From JAXLRU01 sp046330935 (GTDB lineage Bacteria > Actinomycetota > Actinomycetes > Actinomycetales > Kineosporiaceae): a DNA stretch of 64,000 nucleotides. Both the position numbers and the translations under genes were made by a program. The first letter of the stretch is position 1. Every line of letters begins with the position of its first letter. Positions 24,149 through 33,274 of this stretch are shown piece after piece. The stretch lies in the NCBI GenBank assembly GCA_046330935.1, contig JAXLRU010000005.1, positions 248,001-312,000 on the forward strand, written 5' to 3'. Under the pieces are notes generated by a model, which was given only the letters and a program-made list of their open reading frames with translations, ran no database searches and was not told the DNA's origin.

Positions 24149-25530
24149 GGGAGGGTCCCGAAGCCGACGTCGGCGACCACGGCCACCGGTGAGGGGGGCA
24201 GGGAGGGGACGGCGGGAGCGCGGACGGCGGGAGCGCGGCCCGGCATGGGAAGCGCGCGCCCGGCGACGACGAGCAGGACCTCCTCGCAGGACCACGCCAG
24301 GCGCTGGTTGAAGGCGCCGAGCAGGTCACGGAACAGCCGGCCCGAGGGTGTCTCGGGCACGACACCCCACCCGACCTCCTCGCTGACGACGACCAGCCGG
24401 GCCCGGGTGGCCGTGGCCGCCGCCACCACGCGGTCGGCCTCCGCCTCGACGTGTGCCCGCCATCCGGCCGCCCCAGTCCACGCGTCGTGGCGGTCGAGGA
24501 CGCCGCTGAGCCAGCTGCCAGCCGAGTCCCACAGGACCGTCCCCGTGGCGGCCGTCAGCTCCCGGACGACGTCGTCGCTGGTCGGCGCCTCGGCGCTGCG
24601 CCACTCCGGCGGGCGCCGCGAGCGGTGCCGGTCGACCCGTTGGGTCCACTCGGTGTCGTCGGGAGAGGGCGCAGGGCCGGTCGCGAGGTAGGTGACCTGC
24701 GGGTCCGCGCTGACCAGGGCCTCGGCATAGGCGGACTTGCCGCCCGAGGACGGGCCCAGGACGAGGGTGCTGCGGGGGCCCGGTGACGACGGGGTCACCG
24801 ACGCCGACACGGTGGCGGATCCGGTCGCGGACCCGGGGGACGCCGACGCGGGGGTCGCCCGCGCGTCGAGGGCCGTCCCGGCCCCTGCGGGGACCGCCGC
24901 TCCCGCGACCTCGGCGGCCCACGGCAGTGGCTCCCCACCGGTGAGGGCCAGCACGGTCGTCGCGGCGTCCACCGCCCCGATCTCGCGCAGCGCCGCGATC
25001 CGGCGGACCAGCGACGCGGCGTCCGACCGGACGAGGTCCGCGAGCCCGGCCAACGCGGCCGGCTGCGGCGGGGACCCGGACGCGAGGACGGCGACGTCGA
25101 GGCGCAGCCCGCGCAGCGCGGACAGGGTGGCACGGGGCAGCGGGGTGTCGTGCGGCGCCCAGAGCATGCGCGCGCCGGACTCGTCGGTGATCAGGAGGCA
25201 GACGCGGTCGGGATCGGGCGCGCCGTCGGCCAGACCCGCGGGGACGGCCATGACGGTGAGCCCCGCCACGTACCTCCGGTCGCCCGTCCACGGCCGGTCC
25301 CGCCCGGGCCCGCCCTGCGTGTGCAGCACCATCGGGCCGGGCGCGGGGCCGGGCTCGCCGGGCCCGTCGTGGGGCGCCGAGGGGTCGCGCCACCGGCCGG
25401 GTGAGGGCCTTTCACCGGGTCTGGCGCCGGGCCCGTCGCCGCGCGCCGGTGCGGGCGGGCCGACCTCGGGGTCGAGGACCAGCCTGCCGTCGATGTCGGC
25501 GGTCCGCGGACCGATCAGCGCGACTCTCAT
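24145..25530 (-). CDS. cobU: CobU-type adenosylcobinamide kinase/guanylyltransferase fused to a degenerate metallo-beta-lactamase-like domain
   Basis: 461 residues in two parts. Residues about 265-461 are CobU, which phosphorylates then guanylylates adenosylcobinamide: P-loop LVLGPSSGGKSAYAE, VTYLATGPAP, and RVDRHRSRRPPEW with the His that carries GMP. Residues 1-255 follow the tail of MBL-fold proteins often linked to actinobacterial CobU (LLITDESGARMLWAPHDTPLPRATLSALR) but have no HxHxDH metal motif and contain a long Gly/Pro insert at about 28-85. ATG 25530 has TACCCT 8 nt upstream. It is the first gene of the coupled cobU-cobT-like-cobS operon. Confidence 0.85.
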   Translation of the reverse strand: MRVALIGPRTADIDGRLVLDPEVGPPAPARGDGPGARPGERPSPGRWRDPSAPHDGPGEPGPAPGPMVLHTQGGPGRDRPWTGDRRYVAGLTVMAVPAGLADGAPDPDRVCLLITDESGARMLWAPHDTPLPRATLSALRGLRLDVAVLASGSPPQPAALAGLADLVRSDAASLVRRIAALREIGAVDAATTVLALTGGEPLPWAAEVAGAAVPAGAGTALDARATPASASPGSATGSATVSASVTPSSPGPRSTLVLGPSSGGKSAYAEALVSADPQVTYLATGPAPSPDDTEWTQRVDRHRSRRPPEWRSAEAPTSDDVVRELTAATGTVLWDSAGSWLSGVLDRHDAWTGAAGWRAHVEAEADRVVAAATATRARLVVVSEEVGWGVVPETPSGRLFRDLLGAFNQRLAWSCEEVLLVVAGRALPMPGRAPAVRAPAVPSLPPSPVAVVADVGFGTLP

Positions 25531-25538
25531 CGCGGGCC

Positions 25539-25544
25539 AGGGTA
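25539..25544 (-). promoter_or_regulatory. -10 hexamer of the cobalamin operon
   Basis: TACCCT on the minus strand, 8 nt before ATG 25530, giving a leaderless or 1-2 nt leader mRNA. Confidence 0.5.
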
Positions 25545-25622
25545 GGCCAGGGCCCGGCGGTGGCGGGCACGGCCCCGCGCGCCGCTCCCGCGCCGTGCCG
25601 GGCGGCTCGTGTCGCGGGCCGC

Positions 25623-25628
25623 TAGCGT
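25623..25628 (+). promoter_or_regulatory. -10 hexamer of leaderless small gene
   Basis: TAGCGT, 7 nt before ATG 25636. Confidence 0.55.
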
Positions 25629-25635
25629 GCGGTCC

Positions 25636-25860
25636 ATGACGCACGAATACCCCACCTGGTCCTGGCGCTTCGAGGCCCCGGACGGCACGCCGGTCACTCC
25701 TGAGGGGTTCAGTGGCAGCGACTTCCCGAGCCAGGCCGACGCCGAGTCGTGGGTGGGGGAGAACTGGCGTGAGCTGCTGGCCGCCGGGGTCGAGCAGGTG
25801 GTGCTGCTGGAGGGCGACCGCGAGGTGTACGGGCCGATGAGCCTGCGCCCCGTGCGCTGA
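25636..25860 (+). CDS. Small conserved-looking acidic protein
   Basis: 74 residues starting MTHEYPTWSWRFE, with FPSQADAESWVGENWRELLAAGVEQVVLLEGDREVYGPM. It is compact and acidic, without a known domain. A leaderless hexamer 7 nt before the ATG and coding-like composition support it. It is divergent from the cobalamin operon and convergent with the aldo/keto reductase gene. Function unknown. Confidence 0.75.
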   Translation: MTHEYPTWSWRFEAPDGTPVTPEGFSGSDFPSQADAESWVGENWRELLAAGVEQVVLLEGDREVYGPMSLRPVR

Positions 25861-25900
25861 CGCGCGCGGCGCCCGGTGCGGGGCGCAGGCTCCGTCGAGC

Positions 25901-26911
25901 TCAGCTCGGGCGCGCGGCGGGGGTGTTGCGGCGCGTGAGCTCCGGATCGCTGATGACGACGTCGCCCAGCGCCGCGTCGATCCGCTGCATCAGCTCGGCG
26001 GGGATCCGCACGCCCGAGGCACGGACGTTCTCGGCCACCTGCTCGGGGCGGGAGGCGCCGATGATGGCCGCGGCCACGTTGTCGTTCTGCAGCACCCAGG
26101 CGACGGCAAGCTGGGCCAGGGACAGCCCCAGCTCCTGCGCGACGGGCTGCAGCTGCTGCACGCGGGTGAGCACCTCGTCGTCGAGCCAGCGCTGGATGAA
26201 CGTCGACCCTCCCTTGGTGTCCGTGGCGCGCGATCCGGCCGGCGGGGGCTGACCGGGCTGGTACTTGCCCGTCAGCACGCCCTGGGCGACCGGCGAGAAC
26301 ACGATCTGCGACAGCCCGAGCTCGGCGCAGGTGGGCACCACCTCGCCCTCGATCACCCGGTAGAGCATCGAGTACTGGGGCTGATTGGAGATCAGCGGGA
26401 CGTGCAGCTCCCGGGCCAGCTCGACCGCCTCGCGGATCCGCTCGGCCGGCCACTCGCTGACCCCGATGTAGAGCGCCTTGCCCTGGCGGACGATGTCGGC
26501 GAAGGCGACCATCGTCTCCTCCAGCGGCGTCGCCACGTCGTAACGGTGCGCTTGGTACAGGTCGACGTAGTCGGTGCGCAGGCGCCGCAGCGAACCGTGG
26601 ATCGACTCCATCACGTGCTTGCGGGACAACCCGCAGTCGTTGGGGCCGCCCGGCCCGGTGGGCCAGTAGACCTTCGTGAGGATCTCCAGGCTCTCGCGGC
26701 GGTGACCCGCGAGCGCGTTGCCGAGGACCTCCTCCGCCACCGTGTTGGCGTAGACGTCCGCGGTGTCGAACGTCGTGATCCCGGCGTCGAGGGCCGCCCG
26801 CACGCACGAGGCCGCGACGTCGTCGTCGACCTGTGAGCCGTGGGTCAGCCAGTTGCCGTAGGTGATCTCGGTGATCTTCAGGCCGCTGCGGCCGAGGTGG
26901 CGATACTCCAT
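25901..26911 (-). CDS. Aldo/keto reductase (Kv-beta-like)
   Basis: 336-residue NADPH-dependent oxidoreductase of the AKR superfamily. Seen are FDTADVYANTVAEEVLG (catalytic Asp and Tyr), the catalytic Lys in LEILTKVYWP, VDLYQAHRYD (HR in place of the usual catalytic His), and the cofactor segment IIGASRPEQVAENV. Length and motifs fit the potassium-channel beta-subunit/YghZ-like group. ATG 26911 has TACAGT 6 nt upstream. The substrate is unknown. Confidence 0.92.
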   Translation of the reverse strand: MEYRHLGRSGLKITEITYGNWLTHGSQVDDDVAASCVRAALDAGITTFDTADVYANTVAEEVLGNALAGHRRESLEILTKVYWPTGPGGPNDCGLSRKHVMESIHGSLRRLRTDYVDLYQAHRYDVATPLEETMVAFADIVRQGKALYIGVSEWPAERIREAVELARELHVPLISNQPQYSMLYRVIEGEVVPTCAELGLSQIVFSPVAQGVLTGKYQPGQPPPAGSRATDTKGGSTFIQRWLDDEVLTRVQQLQPVAQELGLSLAQLAVAWVLQNDNVAAAIIGASRPEQVAENVRASGVRIPAELMQRIDAALGDVVISDPELTRRNTPAARPS

Positions 26912-26917
26912 GCCCGG

Positions 26918-26923
26918 ACTGTA
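26918..26923 (-). promoter_or_regulatory. -10 hexamer of leaderless aldo/keto reductase promoter
   Basis: TACAGT on the minus strand, 6 nt before ATG 26911. Confidence 0.6.
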
Positions 26924-26968
26924 TGCCGGGGGTGTGACGCCGTCGCCCTCACGCGCCCACGCGGCGCG

Positions 26969-27610
26969 TCAGCCGACCTTGGCCCCGCGCTTGACCTGGG
27001 GCTTGGGCAGGCGGGTCATCCGGAACTGCAGGGCCCGCGTCATCGCGTACGTGCCGGTGCCGCGGCCGGCCTCGGCGCCGAACTTCTCGGTCGCGAGCTT
27101 CGTGACCCGCCGCCGCAGGAGCACCGAGTCGACGATCACCATCAGGAACATGCCGTAGAACACCAAGGTGCCGCCGAACTGGAGGAGCACCGACTCGGTG
27201 CCGCGGCCGACCACCCCGAGGAGGAGGAACAGCAGCGCCCCGGGCAGGAACAGCTCGCCGGGGTTGAGCCGTGCGTCGACGTAGTCGCGCGCCCAGCGGC
27301 GAGCGGGGCCGCGGTCACGGTCGGGCAGGTGCCGCTCGTCGCCGGAGGCCAGCGCCTGGCGGGCCTTGACCCGCTGCTCGGCGGCCGCCTGCCGCTGCGC
27401 ACGGCGGGCTGCCTTGCGCTCCTCCTTGGTGGCCGTGCTCGGCAGGGGCGCCGCGCCCGTGCCCACCACCCGGCGGTTGCGCTGCTGCGCCTCACGGCGG
27501 CGGGGAGTGGGCCGCCCCTTGCCGCGGGCGGCGTCCGCCGCCGCCGTGGGGTCGGCGGCGACCGGAGCGGTCGTCGTCGCGGTCTCGCTGTCCTTGGTCC
27601 GTCCGAACAC
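26969..27610 (-). CDS. DUF3043 family membrane protein
   Basis: 213 residues. A charged N-terminal half (RPTPRRREAQQRNRR, then KEERKAARRAQRQAAAEQR) leads into RRWARDYVDARLNPGELFLP, two membrane helices (about 121-140 and 145-165) and a basic C-terminus. This is the layout of the actinobacterial DUF3043 family, whose function is unknown. GTG 27610 has TACCCT 6 nt upstream (leaderless). It is divergent from the dipeptidase gene. Confidence 0.88.
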   Translation of the reverse strand: MFGRTKDSETATTTAPVAADPTAAADAARGKGRPTPRRREAQQRNRRVVGTGAAPLPSTATKEERKAARRAQRQAAAEQRVKARQALASGDERHLPDRDRGPARRWARDYVDARLNPGELFLPGALLFLLLGVVGRGTESVLLQFGGTLVFYGMFLMVIVDSVLLRRRVTKLATEKFGAEAGRGTGTYAMTRALQFRMTRLPKPQVKRGAKVG

Positions 27611-27616
27611 GCGCTC

Positions 27617-27622
27617 AGGGTA
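27617..27622 (-). promoter_or_regulatory. -10 hexamer of leaderless DUF3043 promoter
   Basis: TACCCT on the minus strand, 6 nt before GTG 27610. Confidence 0.6.
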
Positions 27623-27749
27623 CGTGGTCCGCGGGCCCTGCCGGACCTCGCGGGCGGCAGGCTCACCCCGGTGGCCGCGCCGCCCCGCCGGGCGGAGGCG
27701 GCGGCGCCGGTGGCAGGCTGGGCCGCGACCGCCGATCGCAGGAGGCAGC

Positions 27750-29162
27750 GTGGACGTGCACGACGACGACGGAGCGGGCCGGCAGCGGGAGGACGCGCTG
27801 CGCCGACTCCTCGGCGAGTGGTGGCCCGAGGCCGTCGAACGCCTCCGTGGCCTGGTCGCCGTGCCGAGCGTCTCTGCCGAGCTGGGCACCCCGGAGGGCG
27901 ACGCCGTCCTGGCCGCCAGCGCGGACGCCGTCGTCGGCCTGCTGCGCTGGGCCGGCGTCGAGGACGTGCGCACCGTCGCGGTCGAGGGTGGGGCGCCCGC
28001 CGTCCTCGCCCACGTCCCCGGCACGCCCGGGGCGCCGCGCGTCCTGCTCTACGCCCACCACGACGTGCAACCGCCCGGGGACCCGGACGCCTGGACCGCC
28101 CCCGCCTTCGAGGCGACGCTGCGGGGGGAACGCCTGTACGGGCGCGGGGCGGCCGACGACAAGGCGGGCATCGTCATGCACGCCCTGTCGCTGCGCGCGC
28201 TGCTGGACGATGCCGCTGCCGGCGCGCGACCGTCGGTCACGGTGTTCGTCGAGGGCGAGGAGGAGATCGGGTCCCCGACCTTCGAGCGCTTCCTCGAGGC
28301 CCACCGGGAGGAGCTGGCGGCCGACGTCATCGTCGTCGCCGACTCGGGCAACTGGCGGATCGGGCAGCCCGCCCTCACCACGACCCTGCGCGGCCTGGTC
28401 AACGGCGTCATCGAGGTCTCGACGCTCGATCACGCTCTGCACTCGGGCATGTACGGGGGGCCGGTGCCGGACGCCGTGACGGCAGCCGTGCGGTTGCTCG
28501 CGACGCTGTGGGACGCCCAGGGGCAGGTCGCCGTCGAAGGCCTGGAATCGGCACCCGACCCCGACGTGGACTACCCCGAGGCCGACCTGCGCGCCGACGC
28601 GGGGATGCTCGACGGCGTCGAGCTGCTGGGCACCGGCCCGCTCGCCGCGCGGCTGTGGACCCGTCCGTCCCTGACGGTCACGGGGATGGACGTGCCCTCG
28701 GTGGCCACGGCGTCCAACACGCTGCTGCCGTCGGTGCGCATCGCCTACACCGTGCGGGTCGCCCCCGGGCGGGACCCGCACGCCGCCCAGGCGGCCCTGG
28801 AACGTCACGTGACGGCGCACGCGCCGTGGGGCGCGCGGGTCCGGGTCGAGGCGGGGGAGGCGGGCTGGGGTTTCGAGGGCGAGCGCGGCGGCGTCGTCCA
28901 CGACCTCGCCGTGGCCAGCCTTTCCGACGCGTGGGACGGCGCCCGGGTGGTGCACATGGGCGTGGGCGGGTCGATCCCGTTCATCGCCTCGCTGCATCGC
29001 GTCTTCCCCGATGCGTCGGTGCTGGTCACGGGCGTGGAGGACCCTGACTCCCGCGCGCACGGCACCGACGAGTCCCTGCATCTGGACGACGCGCGGCGGG
29101 CGGTCCTGGCCCAGGCTCTGTTCCTGAGCCGGTTGGGGACGGCGGCCCCCACCGGCGCCTGA
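27750..29162 (+). CDS. M20 family dipeptidase
   Basis: 470-residue metallopeptidase with the M20 metal sites LLYAHHDVQPPGD, YGRGAADDKAG, and VEGEEEIGSP, plus the dimerisation domain between. C-terminal HGTDESLHLDD supplies another metal ligand. It resembles cytosolic carnosinase-like dipeptidases. GTG 27750 has AGGAGG 5 nt upstream. It ends 5 bp from the stop of the convergent frameshifted GGDEF-EAL gene. Confidence 0.95.
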   Translation: MDVHDDDGAGRQREDALRRLLGEWWPEAVERLRGLVAVPSVSAELGTPEGDAVLAASADAVVGLLRWAGVEDVRTVAVEGGAPAVLAHVPGTPGAPRVLLYAHHDVQPPGDPDAWTAPAFEATLRGERLYGRGAADDKAGIVMHALSLRALLDDAAAGARPSVTVFVEGEEEIGSPTFERFLEAHREELAADVIVVADSGNWRIGQPALTTTLRGLVNGVIEVSTLDHALHSGMYGGPVPDAVTAAVRLLATLWDAQGQVAVEGLESAPDPDVDYPEADLRADAGMLDGVELLGTGPLAARLWTRPSLTVTGMDVPSVATASNTLLPSVRIAYTVRVAPGRDPHAAQAALERHVTAHAPWGARVRVEAGEAGWGFEGERGGVVHDLAVASLSDAWDGARVVHMGVGGSIPFIASLHRVFPDASVLVTGVEDPDSRAHGTDESLHLDDARRAVLAQALFLSRLGTAAPTGA

Positions 29163-29167
29163 GGACC

Positions 29168-31862
29168 TCAGGGGCGGGGCGCCTCGCGAGTCAGCGGGAG
29201 GTCGCGGGGCGCGGGGACGACCCCCGCCTGCGGCCGGATGCCCTCGGACGTGCCCTCCGAAGATCCCGCTGCCGACCCCGCCGTCGCGCCGGCCGCCGCC
29301 CCCGCGGGCGTGGGCGCGGGCAGGGCGTTGCTGCGCAGGGGCCAGGGGTCGTGGGCACCGCACTGGCGCAGCACCTCGGTGAAGGCGTCCGCGGTCAGCG
29401 GCCACGAGTACCGGTACCCCTGCCCGAGGTGGCATCCCGACTCCGCAGGAGCGTCTCCTGCGCGGCGTCCTCGATGCCCTCGGCCAGGGTCTGGATGCCC
29501 AGGAGGTGCCCAGGGCGATGATGCTTCGCACCAGCGCCGCGGGGCGCCCCTGACCGTCCTCGGCGCCGCGGAGGAACGCCTTGTCGATCTTGACCAGGCT
29601 GACCGGCAGCTGCCGGAGGTAGGACAGCGAGGAGTACCCGGTGCCGAAGTCGTCGAGGGCGATCCGGATGCCGATCGCCGCGATCTGACGCAACCGGCTG
29701 AGGGCGACGTCGAGGTCCGCGACCAGCGCGCTCTCGGTGATCTCCATGACGAGGTGGCGCGGGTCGATCCCCGTGCGCTCGATGACGCTCAGCACGTCGG
29801 CGACCAGCCCGTCGTCGCCCAGCTGTGCCGCCGAGACGTTGACGTCCATGCTCAACGGTGAGGTGTCCGGGAACTCCTCGCGCCAGCGCCGGGCCTGGGT
29901 CGCGGCCTCGGACAGCACCCAGCGCGTGATGGCCCCGATCTGCCCGGTGGCCTCGGCCAGGGGGACGAAGACGTCGGGCATGATCACGCCGCGGCTGGGG
30001 TGCTGCCAACGCACGAGGGCCTCGGCGCCGTACACGCGACCGGTGCGCAGGTCCACCAGGGGTTGGTAGAGCAGGCGCAGCTGCCCCGTCTCGACGGCAT
30101 GGGCGAGGTCGGCCGACAGCTCGGCGCGTTCCGTGGTGCGCCGGTGCATCCACGGCTCGAAGAGGGAGGTCGCGCCACGGCCGGCGTCCTTCGAGGCGTA
30201 GCGGGCGACGTCGGCGTTGCGCAGGAGCTCGACCGCCGAGACGGTGCCGGGCCGGCCCATCGCGATGCCCGCGTTCATCTCCAGGCGCAGCCGTCGCCCG
30301 CCCAGCATCACCGTGTCGGCGAGCGCGGCCCGCACCGAGGCGAGGACCTCCTCGACCTCCTCAAGCCCGCGCACGCTCGGCATGAGGATGCCGAAGTTGT
30401 CGCCGCCCAGGCGCGCCACCACATCGCGACGACGCACCGCCCGGTGCATGCGCGCCCCCACCGTGCGCAGCAGCCGGTCGCCCACGGAGGCGCCGAAGCT
30501 GTCGTTGACGTCCTTGAAGCCGACGACGTCGAGCAGCACGACGGCGACCTGCTGGTCCTGGGGCCCGCCGACGGCGAGGGCGTCCTCGAGCTTCTCCGCC
30601 AGGAACGCGCGGTTGCCGAGGGCGGTCAGCTCGTCGTGGGTGGCCTGGTAGCGCAGTGCGCCCAGCAGCGAGGTGAGCCGGTCGCGGGTGACCTCGACCG
30701 CGCGGCTCATCCGGGCGAACTCGTCCCGGCCCAGAGGCTGGGGACCCGAGGGTGCGGGCCCGCCCGTCACCGCGTTGATGTCGGCGAGGATCTTCTGCGC
30801 GTCACGCGAGGTGGAGCGCAGCAGGGCGCCGAACAGGTAGCCCGCGACGAGCAGCGAGGCGAGCATCGTCAGCAGCGGCTGGGCGCGGCCCCGGCTCAGC
30901 GCCTGCGCACGCAGGTCGAGCAGGCCCCGCAGGGCCTCGTCGAGGACGGTGATCAGCGGGCGGGCCGCCACCACGACGTCGCTGCTGGTGGACCGGCCGG
31001 AGTCGGAGACCGCGGAGGGGGCAGGGTGGCCGGGGACCTCCTCGACCACGGTCGCCGGGAGTCCGAGCTCGGCGCTGGTCCGGCCGAGGTCGAGGGACAG
31101 GTCGAGCAGCCGGCCCGAGATCGAGGACATCGAGGTCTTGGTGCGGGGGGACTCCGCCCACGCGTCGGCCAGGTCGTCGGACATGCGCCGGGACCGGTCC
31201 AGCAGTTGGTGCCCGGCGCCGCGGGCCTGCTGCATGTCGTCGAGCACGGGCGCCGACGGGGTGCGGAGCATGGCCTCGGGCCAGCCCGCCAGCCGGTCCC
31301 GGGACTGGGAGACGCGGACCGTGGCCCACATCAGGTCCGGCAGGTCCCGCGCGAGGGCCTGCACCAGGTAGTGGGTGTCCAGGTGGGTGTCGAGGCTCAA
31401 CCCGGACGCGTCGGACACCGCTCGGATGAGGGCCTGGACCCGCAGCATGGCCGAGCGGACCGCGGCGGCGGCCTCCTCGGGCGCGAGCTCCACGGTGCCC
31501 AGGCGGGCGAGCTCGCTGTGGATCTCGCTCCACTCGTCGTGGACGCCCATCTCGCGGCCGACCTCGGCGTCGACGGCCACGACGACGTCGAAGGAGGACA
31601 GGCTGCGGGGGTCGGCCGCCTGGCCCTGCATGAGGCCGTCGTGCATGAGCGCGAGATCGACGTCCAGACGCACGAGGGGGCGCAGGTAGGTGAGCCCCCG
31701 GTCCTCCAGCTCCGCCTGCGTGATCTTGTGCGTGGTCTCGATCAGCCCGGCGCTGACGCTGATCGCCAGGGGGACGGTGAGCACGACGGCGATGAGCACG
31801 AGCTTCCACACGACGTCGAGGCGCCGCATGATCGTCATCCCGGGGCCGAAGAGCCGGTCCAT
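29168..31862 (-). pseudogene. Membrane GGDEF-EAL protein with two frameshifts in the EAL domain
   Basis: Begins at ATG 31862 (GGGGAGG site upstream). A membrane helix (about 16-38), a periplasmic sensor region (about 40-325) and a second helix (about 330-348) are followed by GGDEF (about 385-560) with GGDNF instead of GGDEF, and an EAL domain starting EALVRWQHP. The frame is intact through VKIDKAFLRGAEDGQG, then is lost near 29508: LGHLLGIQTLAEGIEDAAQ continues one frame over. It shifts again near 29440, after which CHLGQGYRYSWPLTADAF and a Pro/Ala tail run to a stop at 29168. Each shift is explained by one missing base. The EGIE and QGY residues needed for hydrolysis are lost. Either a recent pseudogene or two sequencing errors 70 bp apart. 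Confidence 0.85.
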
Positions 31863-31986
31863 CGCCACCTCCCCGACCCGGCCGCAGCCACGCCGGTCCC
31901 TCGCTGGGATCCCACGGGACGGAGGTTTCCGCCCTCGAGAGGTGTCGGTCGGCGGGGACGACGGGCAGATCGCCCGATCGGGTCAT

Positions 31987-32013
31987 GCGGCGGGCGGGCT
32001 CACCGCCCGCCGC
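31987..32013 (-). terminator. nadA terminator
   Basis: 11-bp perfect stem GCGGCGGGCGG / CCGCCCGCCGC with a 5-nt loop directly abutting the nadA stop codon. Confidence 0.65.
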
Positions 32014-33210
32014 TCACACGCCGGGCAGGGCGAGCATCTGGTCGAGCGCGGCCCGGGCCCAGTGCGCGACGTCGGGGTCGACCGTGATCCGGTTGACGAC
32101 CCGGCCGGCGACCAGCTCCTCCATGGCCCACACGAGGTGGGGAAGGTCGATCCGGTTCATCGTCGAGCAGTAGCAGACCGTGCGGTCGAGGAAGACCACG
32201 CGCTTGTCGGGGTGCGCGGCGGCCAGTCGGTTGACGAGGTTGAGCTCGGTGCCGATCGCCCAGGCCGAACCCGCGGGGGCGGCCTCAAGAGTGCGGATGA
32301 TGAACTCGGTCGAGCCGACGAGGTCGGCCGCCGTCACGACGTCGTGCCGACACTCCGGGTGGACGAGGACGTTGACGTCCGGGATGCGCTCGCGGACGTC
32401 GGCGACGGCCTCGGGGGTGAAGCGCCCGTGCACCGAGCAGTGCCCGCGCCACAGGATCATGCGCGCGCGACGCAGCTGCTCGGTGGTGAGGCCGCCGCCG
32501 GGACGGTGCGGGTCGAAGACCACGCAGTCCTCCAGCGACATGCCCAGGTGCTGGACGGCCGTGTTGCGCCCGAGGTGCTGGTCGGGCAGGAACAGCACCT
32601 TGCCCGTCCCGGAGGGCCTGCGCCCGAAGGCCCACTCCAACGCCCGCTGCGCGTTCGAGGAGGTGCAGACGGTGCCGCCGTGGCGCCCGGTGAACGCCTT
32701 GATCGCCGCCGAGGAGTTCATGTACGTCACCGGGACGACGTCCTCGGCGACGCCCGCCTCGACGAGCACCTCCCAGGCGCGCTCCACCTGGGCGATCGCG
32801 GCCATGTCGGCCATGGAGCACCCGGCGGCGAGGTCGGGGAGCACCACCTGCTGGTGATCGGCGGTGAGGATGTCGGCGCTCTCGGCCATGAAGTGCACGC
32901 CGCAGAACACGACGAACTCGGCGTCGGGCCGGGCGGCGGCGTCGCGGGCGAGCTTGAAGGAGTCGCCGGTGACGTCGGCGAAGGCGATGACCTCGTCGCG
33001 CTGGTAGTGGTGCCCGAGGACGAACGCGCGCCCGCCGAGGGCCGCCTTGGCCGCGGCGGCGCGTTCGGCGAGCTCCGGGTCCCCGGGGCGGGGGAGGTCA
33101 CCGGGGCAGTCCACCCCGCGCTCGCTGGACAGGTCGCTGCCACGGCCCAGGAGCAGGAGCGAGGAGGGCACGGTGGCCCGTGCCGCGGGGGCGTCGAGGA
33201 AACCGGTCAC
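32014..33210 (-). CDS. nadA: Quinolinate synthase
   Basis: 398-residue 4Fe-4S enzyme condensing iminoaspartate with dihydroxyacetone phosphate to quinolinate for NAD synthesis. Cluster cysteines are seen in AAGCSMADMA, HPECRHDVV and VCYCSTMNRIDL; the substrate motif HHYQRDEV and FMAESADIL are also present. GTG 33210 is favoured, with GACGAT 6 nt upstream. nadB and nadC are not in the window. It is divergent from the glycerate kinase gene by 64 bp. Confidence 0.96.
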   Translation of the reverse strand: MTGFLDAPAARATVPSSLLLLGRGSDLSSERGVDCPGDLPRPGDPELAERAAAAKAALGGRAFVLGHHYQRDEVIAFADVTGDSFKLARDAAARPDAEFVVFCGVHFMAESADILTADHQQVVLPDLAAGCSMADMAAIAQVERAWEVLVEAGVAEDVVPVTYMNSSAAIKAFTGRHGGTVCTSSNAQRALEWAFGRRPSGTGKVLFLPDQHLGRNTAVQHLGMSLEDCVVFDPHRPGGGLTTEQLRRARMILWRGHCSVHGRFTPEAVADVRERIPDVNVLVHPECRHDVVTAADLVGSTEFIIRTLEAAPAGSAWAIGTELNLVNRLAAAHPDKRVVFLDRTVCYCSTMNRIDLPHLVWAMEELVAGRVVNRITVDPDVAHWARAALDQMLALPGV

Positions 33211-33216
33211 CGCCGC

Positions 33217-33222
33217 ATCGTC
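33217..33222 (-). promoter_or_regulatory. Weak leaderless -10 of nadA
   Basis: GACGAT on the minus strand, 6 nt before GTG 33210; the first base departs from consensus. Confidence 0.35.
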
Positions 33223-33262
33223 GCACGCCCCGGCCCGGCGCCGCCCGCCGTGGTCGGGCTGC

Positions 33263-33268
33263 CACGAT
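33263..33268 (+). promoter_or_regulatory. Leaderless -10 of the glycerate kinase gene
   Basis: CACGAT, 6 nt before ATG 33275; first base departs from consensus. Confidence 0.4.
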
Positions 33269-33274
33269 GGCGGC

